From positions 23,795,901 through 23,859,900 of the forward strand of contig CM049317.1 in assembly GCA_026874595.1 (NCBI GenBank): 64,000 nucleotides of DNA, given 5' to 3'. Source of the stretch: Sipunculus nudus (Eukaryota > Annelida > Sipuncula > Golfingiida > Sipunculidae). The notes beneath the pieces were generated by a model. That model saw only the letters and a list, made by a program, of their open reading frames with translations. It was not told the DNA's origin and did no database searches. Of the stretch, positions 23,736 to 34,899 are shown piece by piece. How positions within the stretch are numbered: the first letter of the stretch is position 1; each line of letters starts with the position of its first letter. The translations under genes and the position numbers were made by a program.

Positions 23736-25076
23736 GTAAGAACGGCTATTTAATATTGACAGAATTGTTGAAAGCAGTTTGTATTATATATGTATATCTG
23801 TATCATGTATATATATATATTAAATATTAGAACCTGGAAATTAACCAGCAAGAGAGAGAGAGAGAGAGAGAGAATGAGAGAATGAGAGAGAGAGAAAGAG
23901 ATGAATATGACCATACTGAATCATTATATACACGGATGGAACAGTTACCAATAGTAGTCTGACGTCACTGCTATGTATTCACTTCGCTAGTTATTATAAA
24001 ATGTGCTAATACACAGAGGGGTCGGAGGTCTCTGGTAGCTCTGTGGTAGAGCAGACGACCGGCCATCGGAAGGTCATGTTACGGGGTTGCACATAAAAGC
24101 GGACCGAACTCTCTCGCTAGAGAAGCTTACTTTGCTAGCGAAGCGGTTAGGACGCCAGACTTGTGCGCCACCGACATGGGTTCGACTCCCTGATCGGCCC
24201 AGGATTTTTCGTCTCAACAATTTGCCTTCGTAACAAAATGGAGGCTTGTCCGACGTGACGATAAAACTTTGTGGCCCAGGGAATAAGCTCACCAAAGTGT
24301 GACTCCTGGGGAAAATTAGTCTTGTTCTGATAGCAGAACGCTCTTAAGAGGGGGTGTGTTACGAGGTGACATAAAGGCGGACCGAACTGTCTTGCTAGTA
24401 AAGCTTGCTTTTCTAGCGAAGCGGTTGGGACGCCGGACTGGGTTCGACTCCCGGATCGGCCCAGGATTTTCCCCTCATTTATTTGTCTTCGTAACAGACA
24501 TCGGTTCAATTCCCATTCGGAGTAAACAGACCTTTCTGCGTATTCCTGTTCCATCTTCCATATATATAAACTAGATCAATTGTGGTCATAGAATTGTAGA
24601 TAAACCGTCATGACATGAAAATATATATAATTTATAAATTTTTGTTTATAAAACTGCTTTACTTATTCCCTGATCCTCATAATTGGCGACACCTTTTAGC
24701 TAATTTTTCTTTATCATCACTGCTAAAATATAACGCATCGTCATATTTAATGCGTCATTCATCACTCAAGGTATGTGAAGCCTCCTTCCTGTAAATGCAA
24801 AGGGGCGAACCTGCCGAGCTGGTCCAAGAAAAAACGCTCCCTGGCTGACGAAGATGGAAGCAGAGTCGGGTAAGTAATTTAAAATAAAATTGCGTTTGTC
24901 ACATCTTTTTATGTTTATCGCAATATATTTTGTTCCTTAATGGGCTGACCGATATCAAGTCCTAATTTTCTCTACCTTTAATGGAAAGGTCTACCGTATT
25001 AATATAATTGTTATCTTATTCTAGATTACTGCGAGCAATGGTTCAGCACTACGAAAGGAACCAAAACAACCCGTAA
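23626..25076 (+). CDS. secreted four-cysteine peptide precursor (3 exons)
   Basis: Join 23626-23735, 24771-24869, 25025-25076; 86 residues plus TAA. Residues 1-25 form a typical signal peptide: a basic start, a run of Leu/Ala/Val, and likely cleavage after DVDA before Gly26. Cysteines are at 32, 36, 44 and 46 (C-x3-C-x7-C-x-C), followed by a basic run KKKR at 56-59 that fits prohormone-convertase processing. A 27-residue tail with an acidic patch (DED 63-65) and a possibly helical segment follows. Donors are GTAAGA, GTAAGT and acceptors CAAG, CTAG; both introns are phase 2 and the frame is kept across all joins. The C-x3-C plus C-x-C pairing recalls small disulphide-rich hormones, defence peptides or toxins, but I recognise no family. 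Function is unknown; it may be a neuropeptide-like or host-defence peptide. Secretion is inferred from sequence. The first methionine is chosen because it opens the signal peptide and lies within a short exon. Confidence 0.72.
23848..23901. repeat. (GA)n tract with ACCTGGAAATTAACCAGC leader
   Basis: The leader preceding this GA repeat (23831-23848) is the same as the one preceding the large GA arrays at 38.5, 39.27 and 40.16 kb. It lies in the first coding intron of the peptide gene. Confidence 0.7.
24023..24530 (+). repeat. tRNA-derived SINE split by an insertion
   Basis: The A-box half (TCTGGTAGCTCTGTGGTAGA) ends at about 24077. The B-box half (ATCGGTTCAATTCCCATTCG) resumes at 24500. Removing 24078-24495 gives a continuous tRNA-like head. 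This shows that the SINE was there first. Confidence 0.6.
24078..24495 (+). mobile_element. GTTACG...CGTAAC element with two tRNA-like repeats
   Basis: It begins GTTACGGGG and ends TTCGTAAC, so the ends are inverted. Two related parts (24078-24236 and 24358-24495) each carry AGCGAAGCGGTTAGGACGCC or AGCGAAGCGGTTGGGACGCC (A-box-like) and GGGTTCGACTCCC (B box). Each ends CTTCGTAAC, and they are separated by about 120 bp. It sits inside the SINE at GTCAT/GACAT, a possible 5-bp duplication. Confidence 0.6.
24771..24869 (+). other. peptide gene, exon 2
   Basis: A 99-base exon with acceptor TCACTCAAG and donor GTAAGTAA. It encodes Cys44, Cys46, the KKKR site and the acidic stretch. Its length is a multiple of three, so skipping would keep frame but remove both the C-x-C and the cleavage site. 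Another AG at 24779-24780 could be used instead. Confidence 0.65.
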
Positions 25077-25081
25077 ACAAA
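25025..25081 (+). other. peptide gene, exon 3 with stop and possible further donor
   Basis: The acceptor is TTATTCTAG. The exon codes for 16 complete residues after the split Gly70 codon and stops at 25074-25076. A consensus donor GTAAGT lies at 25082, only five bases after the stop, so the 3' UTR is probably spliced. The acceptor TTTTTTTTCAG at 25423 is the best partner in range. Confidence 0.6.
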
Positions 25082-25423
25082 GTAAGTAGATGATATATGA
25101 TCACTATAGAAATGATGTTCATGTAAAGATATAGGTATGGTCTGAATATAACCGCTAATTTTTATGTAATATATGCCAGAAGGAAACATTCTATATGTCT
25201 GGTTTATAAACTATTGTTTATCAAATCATCCACCAGAGGTCTCTGCCCTACCCTAGAAAAACTCTTCTATTGTCTTTGCGCACAGGCATGTTTGACAGTT
25301 ATCTTGGAAAATGGTAAATTTGGTTATATGTGTTATACTTAATGAAAAAAGTATATTGGCAACTCTCTCATGTTGACCGTTGTAAATATTCTCGACACAT
25401 TGCGAAAATGTGATTTTTTTCAG

Positions 25424-25740
25424 CTCACATTTCACCAAACTATGCTATATGCTGCTCTCACAACGGTTACACACTGCAGTCGTCTGAGACAGAGAGCCTT
25501 TCGACCGGTTCTGGCAAAGTGCCAAGATTCAGAGCAACGTGAGCAGTGTGTCCCGCTGTAATCAGACCAATAAGGGCGGTTGTTGCATGTTTAAAACTTG
25601 GGCTGGATGCAAATTACAGTACCATTCTCTCACTTGGTTGGTTAGAATTCTGTGCTCTGTGTGCCCCCTGGTGGTCCCGCCCGGAGAACCTTGCCGAACA
25701 AAGCAGCGGTGACATGAAAGGATGTCCGATTCAGTGTATA
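25424..25740 (+). other. possible last exon (3' UTR) of the peptide gene
   Basis: It starts after a strong polypyrimidine acceptor (AG at 25422-25423). It would carry 3' UTR if joined to 25081. No clear AATAAA follows within a few hundred bases, so the end is arbitrary. One frame inside (25533-25715) is cysteine-rich: eight Cys in about 60 residues, including a Cys-Cys pair. It lacks a start of its own. Whether it is coding is unresolved. Confidence 0.35.
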
Positions 25741-25769
25741 ATCGCTGCATGAGGAGCGTAACTATGAAT

Positions 25770-26115
25770 AGGTCGTTTAAAAAAAAACTATGTTATTCGT
25801 TGTTAAACCTATTCATCAAGCAGGGGCGGATTTAGTGTAGGCCGAAGGGACGCACGTCTCCTCTTAAATGTCTGGGGAAAATGAAATGATGTGCGCTTAA
25901 CATCAAAAAGCCAGCTATTGTTTATTGCGTCATTTCTCATGAACATCTACATACATAGGTTGTGTATTTCTACTATAATTCTGACGCCGGGTGTTGAACC
26001 CTTGTCCCCGTTTTTATAAGGCCCCGGGTCCGCCCCTCGGTTTCTCTAGAGCAAAACTACTACACATGCTGAAGAAAAGGGTCAGTCAGTGGGTTTTCAC
26101 AGTTTATTTAGAAAT
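25770..26115. other. non-coding, nothing recognised
   Basis: No supported gene. GGGGCGGATTTAGTG and GGTCCGCCCC near 25824 and 26025 may be the two ends of a short degenerate inverted element. Confidence 0.35.
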
Positions 26116-26121
26116 AATTGC

Positions 26122-26435
26122 CTGCATAATGGAGGGGTAAAATGCTCCGCTCTTTCCGCTGGCGTCCTGGGTCCGATCCGCATGGTGGCTTTGAGAGTGG
26201 GTTGTAGTTGCCCGTCCAAGGCGGTCTAAGGTAGTTTCCTCCGGGGATCTCTGGTTTCCTCTACCCCCACACTCTCTACAATCGACCTTTGACCTTACGG
26301 TAAAGGCTATTCCCTACCTTGGAATAGTCGTGACGTCACGTGAATGCTTCCCCCACATACTACGAAGCGCCACCACATGAGAGTACGAGGATTAATTACG
26401 ATAATTATTTGTACAATCCATGTAACATTTATAAG
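26122..26435 (+). repeat. tRNA-derived SINE, family S1 copy 2
   Basis: The head AGGGGTAAAATGCTCCGCTC and B box GGGTCCGATCCGC are followed by a body with TGCCCGTCCAAGGCGGT and a tail ATTATTTGTACAATCCATG. The tail matches copies at 13.9 and 51.3 kb. Confidence 0.65.
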
Positions 26436-26439
26436 TTTA

Positions 26440-27085
26440 TATTTACATAATAGAACTTAACATTTCCAAGTAATACAACTCTATTCAGAAAGGTATATTT
26501 ACCAAGGGGAAATGTCAGGACGACAAGGACGTCCAAAGAGATATTATCCTATTTCTTCTTTGGTTTCAGACCAGAACAGACTAACTATCGATTAGTATTT
26601 GGGCGGAAGCTGACTGCGAAGGTTTGCCTTTTAGTGTTAGCTTCAGCCACTAGACGACGCTAAGGTGACGGGAACAAGACAAGTGTATGGCGGAAGGACA
26701 AAGGCATAACATGGTCCCAAACTTGTTGCATTTATCATTAACTACTTTTACCTATCATATTTTACCATATATTTTAGTTTTCTTTTATCACTAGAACTAT
26801 AAATATTGTGGTCTTATAAACCATGTTTAATGTATTGCTAAAATCTTTTAAAATTAAACCTTTGCACCTGTTAAAATACAGTTTTGCTTTATTCATATCT
26901 ATTTAATAAATTGTTTCATCACTAACATGACGGGGAAATAGAGGTTATACCTCTGAGGCTGGCGGAAAATTTGTTCACTTCAATGTACAATTTTGTTTGT
27001 ATGTATACATTTGCCTAATGTTTAAGAGTATATCTCATTATAAATATATATTTAGTGGCACTATACTGCAAGCAATGGAACCTAC
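26440..27085. other. non-coding, nothing recognised
   Basis: No supported feature. Confidence 0.5.
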
Positions 27086-27089
27086 TTAG

Positions 27090-27094
<5 letters not shown>

Positions 27095-27150
<56 letters not shown>

Positions 27151-27170
27151 AATATATATATATATATATG
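27095..27170. repeat. (TA)n microsatellites
   Basis: Two TA tracts separated by TTTGAA. The open frames here are artefacts. Confidence 0.95.
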
Positions 27171-27339
27171 TTTGTGTCTGTCTGTTTGTAGTTTTTAATA
27201 CATATAATACATATACATGCACATATTTTATACTGGATGTTATACATACATATATATGGTATATGTATAATAAACATGCACATATATACATACATACAAT
27301 ATTAATGCACACACATTTATATAACATATATATGTATAA

Positions 27340-27430
27340 ACAGGGGTTGTAATAACGCCTTTCCCCCTGTCTCAGACAGGCAAACACGTACACGGAAAGG
27401 CATTTTTCATTTCGTACCAATCCGTTTGAA
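27340..27430 (-). repeat. repeat R3 fragment (GGAAAGGC words)
   Basis: TAATAACGCCTTTCCCCCTG, CAGACAGGCAAACACG and ACACGGAAAGGCA match, inverted, the end of the repeat at 32,500-32,566. Confidence 0.55.
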
Positions 27431-27434
27431 AGGT

Positions 27435-27740
27435 GAACACCTATATGTTTTCCACATTAGTAGCTAATAAGTTGTAACAAATATAACACTAAAAAAAATA
27501 TAAAACAGGTGGTGTTCCATCAACCCCCCCATGTTTCTTATATTTTCCTATAAAATCGAAATGGTCTATAATGTTTTATACTCTCCGGAATTCAGGTCAT
27601 CATCACCTATAGTTTCCTGTATACAATCGTGTTTCTGAAATCACAGTGTTACTATTGAAAACATTCAATTCTTTTTGCATGCAAGTGTGCATGTTGGATG
27701 GCTTGTAAGCACTAATGAAAATTTCAAAGAATTACGACCC

Positions 27741-27775
<35 letters not shown>

Positions 27776-28290
27776 CGTAAAAACACAAGCACACGCATGT
27801 ACACAACATATGCATATGCATAGATCTGTTTATATACATACACATACATAACATATTTAACTTTATCCGCTTTTTCCTACATTAAATATCTATATCTTTT
27901 CAATAACAAAATCAGCAATGATAACACCATGAGATCTAACATCCGCTATTGAAATCCGTTAGATTGTAAATGAGAGCTTAACGCTGACTTTAAATTGTCT
28001 ATATGATATATTAATGCACACATGGTGAGGAACAGTCCAATTCTTAAATGTAGAACTAAATATATTTTGTTTTTGAAATGTTAAGTTTTGTGGTTTTGTT
28101 ATTCTAACCGTTGCACGTAGCATATGATAAAAGAGTTTCTCTCAGCCATTCGTTGTGAGGGTACTAGATAGGGCAAACTGTCTACATGCTGTTTGTATGG
28201 GTGCGCCCTTCTTCCAGTTTGCCAGTTTTGGACTTCCTGGAATACTTGTCTCAACCGTCAAACTGTGATCACGCCCGGCCCACTATTTTT
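27435..28290. other. non-coding; (TA)n at 27,745-27,771
   Basis: No supported gene. Confidence 0.5.
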
Positions 28291-28295
28291 AGCTC

Positions 28296-29075
28296 AGTTG
28301 ATTGAAAGACATCTGACCTATAGCGATAACCCTTTGTCCGGCGTCCGTCCGTCCGATAACCAGGCACAAATCGTAACCGCTGGACCTTGAATCTTCAAAC
28401 TTGACATCCAGGGAGGTCCATAAAAATCTCCTTGAAACTGAAATTAGGTCTCTGTTTCACATATCCTCCGAGCTATGGGGCTCAGAAGTACCCCCACAGA
28501 ATAATTAAAACTTTGATACAAAAGCTCCAGTATATGATCAACTAATGCATTGATTCACATGATTCTTTGCATGCATATTCGTCATGGAGTGATTCATCAG
28601 TTCTTGCAGACTGGTAGTGCCACCTGGATTTATTTTTCTAATTTTTTTGGCAGTTTTTCTCTTTTTTGAGACCTTCGGAGATGTGGTTGTCTATTAACAG
28701 GGCACAAATCGTAACCATTGGACCTGGAATCTCCGTCTTTAACATCCTTGGAGGTCCATGTAAAATCTCTTGGAAACCTTAAATTAGGCCTCTGTTACCT
28801 GTATCCTCCGACCAATGGGGCTCAGAAATACCCCAAGAATAATAAAAAATTGATACAAAATCTCCAGTATCTGAACAACTAATGCATTGATTACATGATT
28901 CTTTGCATGCATATTCATCATGGACTGTTTCATCAGTTCCTGCAGACTGGTGGTACCATCTGGATTTTTTTTATTTTTATGCATTTTTCAATCTCTTTTT
29001 GAGACCCTCAAAGATGCGCGTCCGTTAACAGGGCACAAATCGTTACCGTCGCAACTAAAATCTTCTAACTTGACA
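28296..29075 (+). repeat. tandem repeat, about 335-bp unit, 2 copies plus start of a third
   Basis: GGCACAAATCGTAACC starts at 28363 and 28701, and GGCACAAATCGTTACC at 29032. Each unit continues through GACATCC or AACATCC, AGGTCCAT, CCTCCG..ATGGGGCTCAGAA, ATGCATTGATT, CATGCATATTC and CAGACTGGT. An AGCTCAGTTGATTGAAAGAC at 28296 upstream resembles a tRNA A box, so the array may be headed by a SINE. Confidence 0.75.
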
Positions 29076-29079
29076 AAAG

Positions 29080-31155
29080 ATTCAGTTGAATTGGGATATT
29101 TTTAACAAAATTTGGCATTCAGATGATAAAATTTCTGTTGCGAATGTCTTCCTACTCAGCCGAGCGTCATGTCACCTGGGTCACATGTAGCACTCCTGTA
29201 CATGAGTAACTGACGGTTTCAGTACATTATTTTGGAAGGTACCATTTTATTTCAAAGAGAAGGCGCTATTTTTCGTGTTGCTAGGGGGTAATATGAACAG
29301 TGCTGGAGTAACCTTAAATTACGTCCATACCACCCTCGGCGTAATCTTAAGTCAATATTAGATTACCGTGGGGAAGGGGTTAAGCTGAAATGGGGGTAAC
29401 CTCAAGCCGTGACACCAGTCTTCGAGTAAGCCATGAACTGCTTAAGCAGTGCTATATTTGCATTCATCATACCAAATCATTTCACTTTTACGCTGCGAGA
29501 AATTTATTAATAGAAGGAATGCAACTAGAGCACTTCATAAGAAGTACAGTTTGGCGAAGGAGCGCTTATATTATACATTAATTGTATAGGTTATTAAAAC
29601 AATACTTATAAGACCCTTTCTTACATGTTGGTGGATTCACTGAACATTTCGCTGCTAGAAATGAAATGTTGTATAAAGGGCTAGTTTAGGCAAAATAAAT
29701 CTGAACTTTTATACAACTGACATGACTCCCCCCAACACCCCCCCCCCCCCCCCCCACCCCGCCCCACCCCCTTCCCAGACTGTCCTTAAAACGTGTACTA
29801 TACCAAATTTTTCCTCTTATTGTAGAATTTATTATATAATATAGTATATGTCACGATGATCCAGACTGATTTTTTTTTCAAAATCTAAAAGATTCTGGTA
29901 GAATGAAGGGCAGGTTTATGGAAAAATAAAGTTTAATTTGTTTCTCGTCCGCCAGATGGGGCGCTGTGATGTGTGTTTTATCAATTGTTTTCCAATTTGC
30001 AGTATCCAGGTCAAATAAACGTACTCCAAATCTCATTATTTTACCATTACACATATAACATATAAGATTTTTGCCTGTCAACAGTATCAATATATTTTTT
30101 CATGACTTGAACCAAATTACTGGAGGAAATTTTCTGTTTATTTTCCCACAAATATCATGAGGGTGTATTAAGAGGATTTGTTAAAACGGCTATTGGCACA
30201 TCAGTGAGCTATGTCAACTCGGAATTGACGTCAGCCACGGGAAAGCCCTTGCGACAAAAATGTCTAAATCTCCTAAAAAGCTTACTATTTCTCACACTGC
30301 CAGCTCAAAATTTTCAGAATAAATCAACATGTATTGCTAGATTAAAGCCATTTCTAAATTTTGTCTGTGACGTCCCACATTGCGACGGCAAATCACACCA
30401 GGGCCCAGTCTCTGTCCTGGATACAATGATCCCGTCACATAACAACCCCGCCCCACGTGATAACACGATTAGCTGACCTGAATGAGTCGGAAGGAACACC
30501 GGCGATAATGGATGATCACTATGACGTCATTTTTCCTAACAAGATGGCACGATCTATACCCCATGTTAGCCTCGTTTTGAACTGAAGCTTCTGATTTGAA
30601 TGAATAGGCCTACGATGATTTTTTTGCGTAAAACGCTACTCCTCCTTCATGTGAAGGGGTCAGATTGTGATGCCCACAAACCCTAAACAAGAGAACCGTA
30701 CTCTTGTGTGTCCGATTCTGTGAACTGTGTTTTGTGTTTTGGTTGTGTTAAAGACTATCCGATAAAGATCGGGCGAGTTTTCAGCGGCCTCATCTCGGAC
30801 TCCTGCTTATTGCTGGCAAAGATATAATTGTTGGACACGGCCGAGGAATGACTATAAACTAAAAATCGATGTGGGATGTCGGTCGGATCCTGAAAAACCA
30901 TGAGGAAGCTCTGCCGATTCTAAAAATCCGCCGGAGTTCGGCTGGTAATATGTCCTGGCTCTACAGGAAGGTCGCGACACATTCGAACTCTTCCCTTCTA
31001 TCCACTGCTTCCAAACAGGGCCTTCCATACTTCCAAGAGTAAAGGGCCTTGCTTAATCGACGGCATGTAAACATTAATTCAGTGTTATATTCCCAGAAAT
31101 GACAGGTTATATTGGGGTGATATTTTAGAAAAGAAATTTGATGTTTCGTCGAATC
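29080..31155. other. non-coding, possible regulatory words
   Basis: No supported gene. A poly-C tract lies at 29738-29768, a CTCF-like word at 29951-29965 and a CRE palindrome at 30521-30530. The open frames (up to 101 codons) match nothing I know. Confidence 0.45.
30521..30550 (+). promoter_or_regulatory. CRE palindrome followed by a YY1-like word
   Basis: ATGACGTCAT is a full CREB/ATF site, and AAGATGGCAC 11 bases later resembles the YY1 core found at TATA-less starts. No transcript is visible downstream, so function is speculative. Confidence 0.25.
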
Positions 31156-31157
31156 TG

Positions 31158-31577
31158 CAGCGATATGTGACGTAAGACTCGACTCCGGACTCAAGTTCAC
31201 TTTTTTAGGAACTTGGACTCGAAGGAGAGGACTCGAGAAATCACACGAAGTCCATGTCAAGTCCAATAAAAAAGAGTAACTCTATCTATATCAAGCTTTG
31301 GACAGCACAGGCAGCTAAAAAAGTAATTAACCATCAAAGTAAACGCATGTGTGAACTATAACTTAAAATGTATATAAAAATCTGTAATTTCTTTTTTGAA
31401 TTGCCCTGTTGGGATATTTGTATTGAAGTCGACTCGGACTTAGGTTACAAGTGACTCGAACTCGAAGAAGTTGACTTGAACTCGAATCTCAAGGACCAGG
31501 ATTTGGACTTTGACTCGATTGTCCTAGACTCGGACTTGCACTCGGACTCGGATGGTGTGTACTCGATAACATAACTG
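31158..31577. mobile_element. hAT-like MITE (GACTCGGACT words), copy 2
   Basis: It starts CAGCGATATGTGACGTAAGA and ends GATAACATAACTG (inverted CAGTTATG). GACTCG, GGACTTGG and ACTCGGACT words are packed in both arms around a unique A/T-rich middle. CAG..CTG ends fit hAT elements. No clean 8-bp duplication is seen. Confidence 0.55.
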
Positions 31578-31579
31578 GT

Positions 31580-32275
31580 AGCGATATTTTGAATACACAA
31601 AATACAACCATTTGATTAGAGAGTATGAGATTCAAGCGTCGTCTTTTTTGTTTTATCAACCTATCATTCCCCTAGAATGACATGACCTTTTGAAGAAAAG
31701 TGTTAAGGCAACAAAAAATCCATGAGTCCGCCATTTTGATAAACAAAGTTAAAAAAATGTACAGCCAGTGGAAATGATTATGAAGAAATGTGACGAAAAA
31801 TTGCAATATATCGCTCTCATCGGTCAGAGAGTTCTTTGCCCTCTCCCAGTGCTCTGGTCGCCGTGTACAGTAAATGCATGCTTTGCAAGCAGTGTGTATA
31901 AAGAGTGAGTTAGAATGAATGTAACTTGTACCACAACACGAAACTAGTGACACCTATCGGCATAGTGTGACACCGAGTATTCGGGTCTTAGTATATGGAG
32001 AGGTTCCCGCGGAATTATCTGGTTTGTATATGATTTTTATTTTAATAAAGCAACGATGTTGGCGCTTTTGGACTGAACGCAACAGATATTACGGACAACG
32101 AACATGCCCTTGGAAATTGAAACAATCTGCATACGGATGAGTATAAATAAACAAGATATTAATAAAATGTCTCTCAATTGCATTTTTTGTTATTCTGTTC
32201 TTAAATATGGTATACACGATTAACTTAATATCCTGCATTCATTTTTAACGAAATACCAAAGCGTGTTATAGTATA
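31580..32275. other. non-coding, nothing recognised
   Basis: The 93-codon minus-strand frame at 31,672-31,953 shows no motif or splice context. Confidence 0.5.
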
Positions 32276-32284
32276 TATTACAGG

Positions 32285-32566
32285 GTTCATCATACTCCAA
32301 CGGAAAGGCTTAAATTTATTTTTGGAAAATTTGCCTTTCCGCTATAGATGCATCCTTTCAAACTTTCAATCATTTACTACCGTTTTGACATTCCTCCGGT
32401 ACCTTTACAGCTGGGTGTGTCCAAGTTACCATACTATTTCGTTTTTGTGTGGACTATCTCGGACCCCACCTTTCCAACGGATTGATTCAAAATGAATAAT
32501 GTCTTTCCGTGCTTGTGTTTGCCCGTCTGACACAGGGGAAAGGCGTTATTACGACCGATGTATTTT
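32285..32566 (+). repeat. repeat R3 (GGAAAGGC words)
   Basis: ACGGAAAGGCTT and TTTGCCTTTCCGC are inverted near the left end. GACACAGGGGAAAGGCGTTA at the right matches 27,346-27,400 inverted. Probably another word-based non-autonomous element. Confidence 0.45.
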
Positions 32567-32599
32567 ATGTGTTAGGATAATATTTTAGCGAGACTGTAT

Positions 32600-32647
32600 C
32601 ATTGAATTTCGTCAGATCTGTATCAATGAATTTCGTCAGATCTGTAG
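32600..32647. repeat. 24-bp tandem duplication
   Basis: GAATTTCGTCAGATCTGTA occurs twice, 24 bases apart. This makes the duplicated NFVRSV in the overlapping frame. Confidence 0.85.
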
Positions 32648-32649
32648 AA

Positions 32650-34895
32650 ACTGCATTTCGCGTATTTTTCAGAGAAAATATCCTAAGTGATAATTTGCCA
32701 AAAACGAATCTTGAAAAAGATAAAAAATATTTTACAGATGCCCAATTTAAGCTGTCTGAGATGTCTCTCGCCTATCTTTTTTTTGTATTATATTCCTGCC
32801 TTGAAGACCATGTTTATTATCAAAGTCTCATTGTCTGAAGTAAAACTGTCACGTCTATCCTTTAATGTAATGTAGAGCTACTTAAGAAAGTCTCTTTTCG
32901 TCTGTACTGTTCATTATCTGAATGTATGAGGTTCATTTATTTTAACCCCTTATAGATAGGAGACAAGGCTATATGAGATAACAACACTGACGGCGGATTT
33001 TGTCTTTGCAAACAAAATAAGCATGCACATGCTCCTTTAACTGCACCAAATTTGAATGCATCAATTAAGATATGCACATTTTACATACATCAAAGGAGGT
33101 AATGTTGTCACCTGTGTTAGTTTGTTTGGCTCTTGGTTTCTTTTAAGCAGTTTTTCCTTTTAATTGCTTGACCTATTTCTATTAATATATGAGGAAGTCT
33201 ATTATTAATTATGGTTCAGGAGGGGATACGGGGGAGGATCAAGTTTAGGATGCTTTCCCTTGGTGGGAGATATGTGCTTTGCTTAGTGTCATCCTAATTG
33301 ATACTGTTATTTTATTTTAAAAATGAGAGTCAGAACGACAACCCATTTTGCACAAAATGGGGAGAAGCTCTCCGTTCGATTTAGTTTGTATTTCGTCAGA
33401 ATAGTAACTCCTAGCTCAGCGGGAATGAATGATCTGACGATATTTGTGTAGAAATGAAATTTTTAAAGGACATTAATATAAACAAAGGTGACATGGCGCT
33501 CTCATTAGCCGACGATCTTCCTCCCGCAGCCGGAACCAGATGTATTACTCGACTTTATTTTGTAAAGATGAATATAGGTAGTAGTCTAAATATGATTATG
33601 GAAAATGAAGGTTGTGCATTACAAAACTTGATTTGAGAACAATCTCTATTAAGGAAACTTTTGAGGAACGATACTTAAAGGGGCCTATTCCGATACGTGA
33701 TGTCTATTAGCTAAAGATAATACCCTGAACCTTCTATAAAATTAGGCCAGAAAATGCAGACCCAAAACACACACGGACTGTTCCTTTCTTTCCCACATGT
33801 TTATAGCATGCGGGGTGCACGCCAAAATAATCGCGTTGAACGAGGACGTCTTGCAGTAATCTTTCAACTTCAACAATGATGGAACCAGCCACTTTAGGTA
33901 CATGGTACGTCTATTTGCAAACATTGCTAACAGCTTGTAGATAAATAGGTTAACATATCCTTCACAGATGACAGCGAAGGAATAACCTCAAGTTCATTTA
34001 TATGTACGCAGTGTGAGCGAATAATCACACAAATTCTGAAGAATAGGTAGGAGAGTAGCTCAGTTTAATATCTGTATTCTTTGTTCTTAATATGGATTAA
34101 TACACCTGAAAAAAAGAGAGCAACGTTTATTACAACCTTATTTGAAGAAACAGCTTATAGTGTGCCAGCCACAGTTGATTTTTTTCACATTTTCAAGGTC
34201 AAAACACAAAACTGGTCCAGCCAAGGTCGATTTTTACCTGTTTGAATACGGCTTATCTTTCAAGGTCATTTTCAATGTCTAACGGACGAAATTGAACCTG
34301 AACGGGTATAGTGTTTCCTCATTCATAAAATCAAGATATATTCGGTTACCTTAGGCTGTAGGGTTTTGTTTTTGTCGAGTTACACGTTCACAAGCCATAA
34401 AATAATCGAGTCCATAAATTCTTATACTTAAGTGAATCAAAAGTACAACAAAAGTTTTTTTTGTCAACACAGTAATATTTGAGCTACTCTGAATAAAAAA
34501 AAATAGAAATAAAGATGAGTTTTTTTTTTTGTTTCCAAAAGTGTCTTTAACACATTTTGAATCAAAACAGAATTAAAATAGCGGCATTTTGTAAAATGCT
34601 GGATAAAAGCTCCATGAATAACAGACATTCGTTAATAATAATGCTGTTTTGGGAGAGAGATGTGGTTATCAGAAGAATCTAGATGGACGTTTTATATTTT
34701 AGGCTAACAGGCGTACTGAAACATTTAAACTGGCTGTAAAGATAACTGCCACAATGAAGAAAAATGCGATGGCTATCATTATATAGTTGTCATCATATTA
34801 AATGCTTTAATGGACCACTGTGATTTTAGTCCAAATAAGATCAGTCGGTGGCATTTATCGCCAACACATGAAACGGTGGGGGTTTATAGTTTGCC
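32650..34895. other. non-coding, nothing recognised
   Basis: No supported gene, RNA or element beyond short homopolymers. AAGGTC words at 34,195-34,265 hint at an old repeat. Confidence 0.45.
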
Positions 34896-34899
34896 ATTA

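Noticed and set aside
32602-32838. 78-codon frame starting with duplicated NFVRSV
   Set aside because: The start is a 24-bp tandem duplication; the remainder shows no motif or splice sites.
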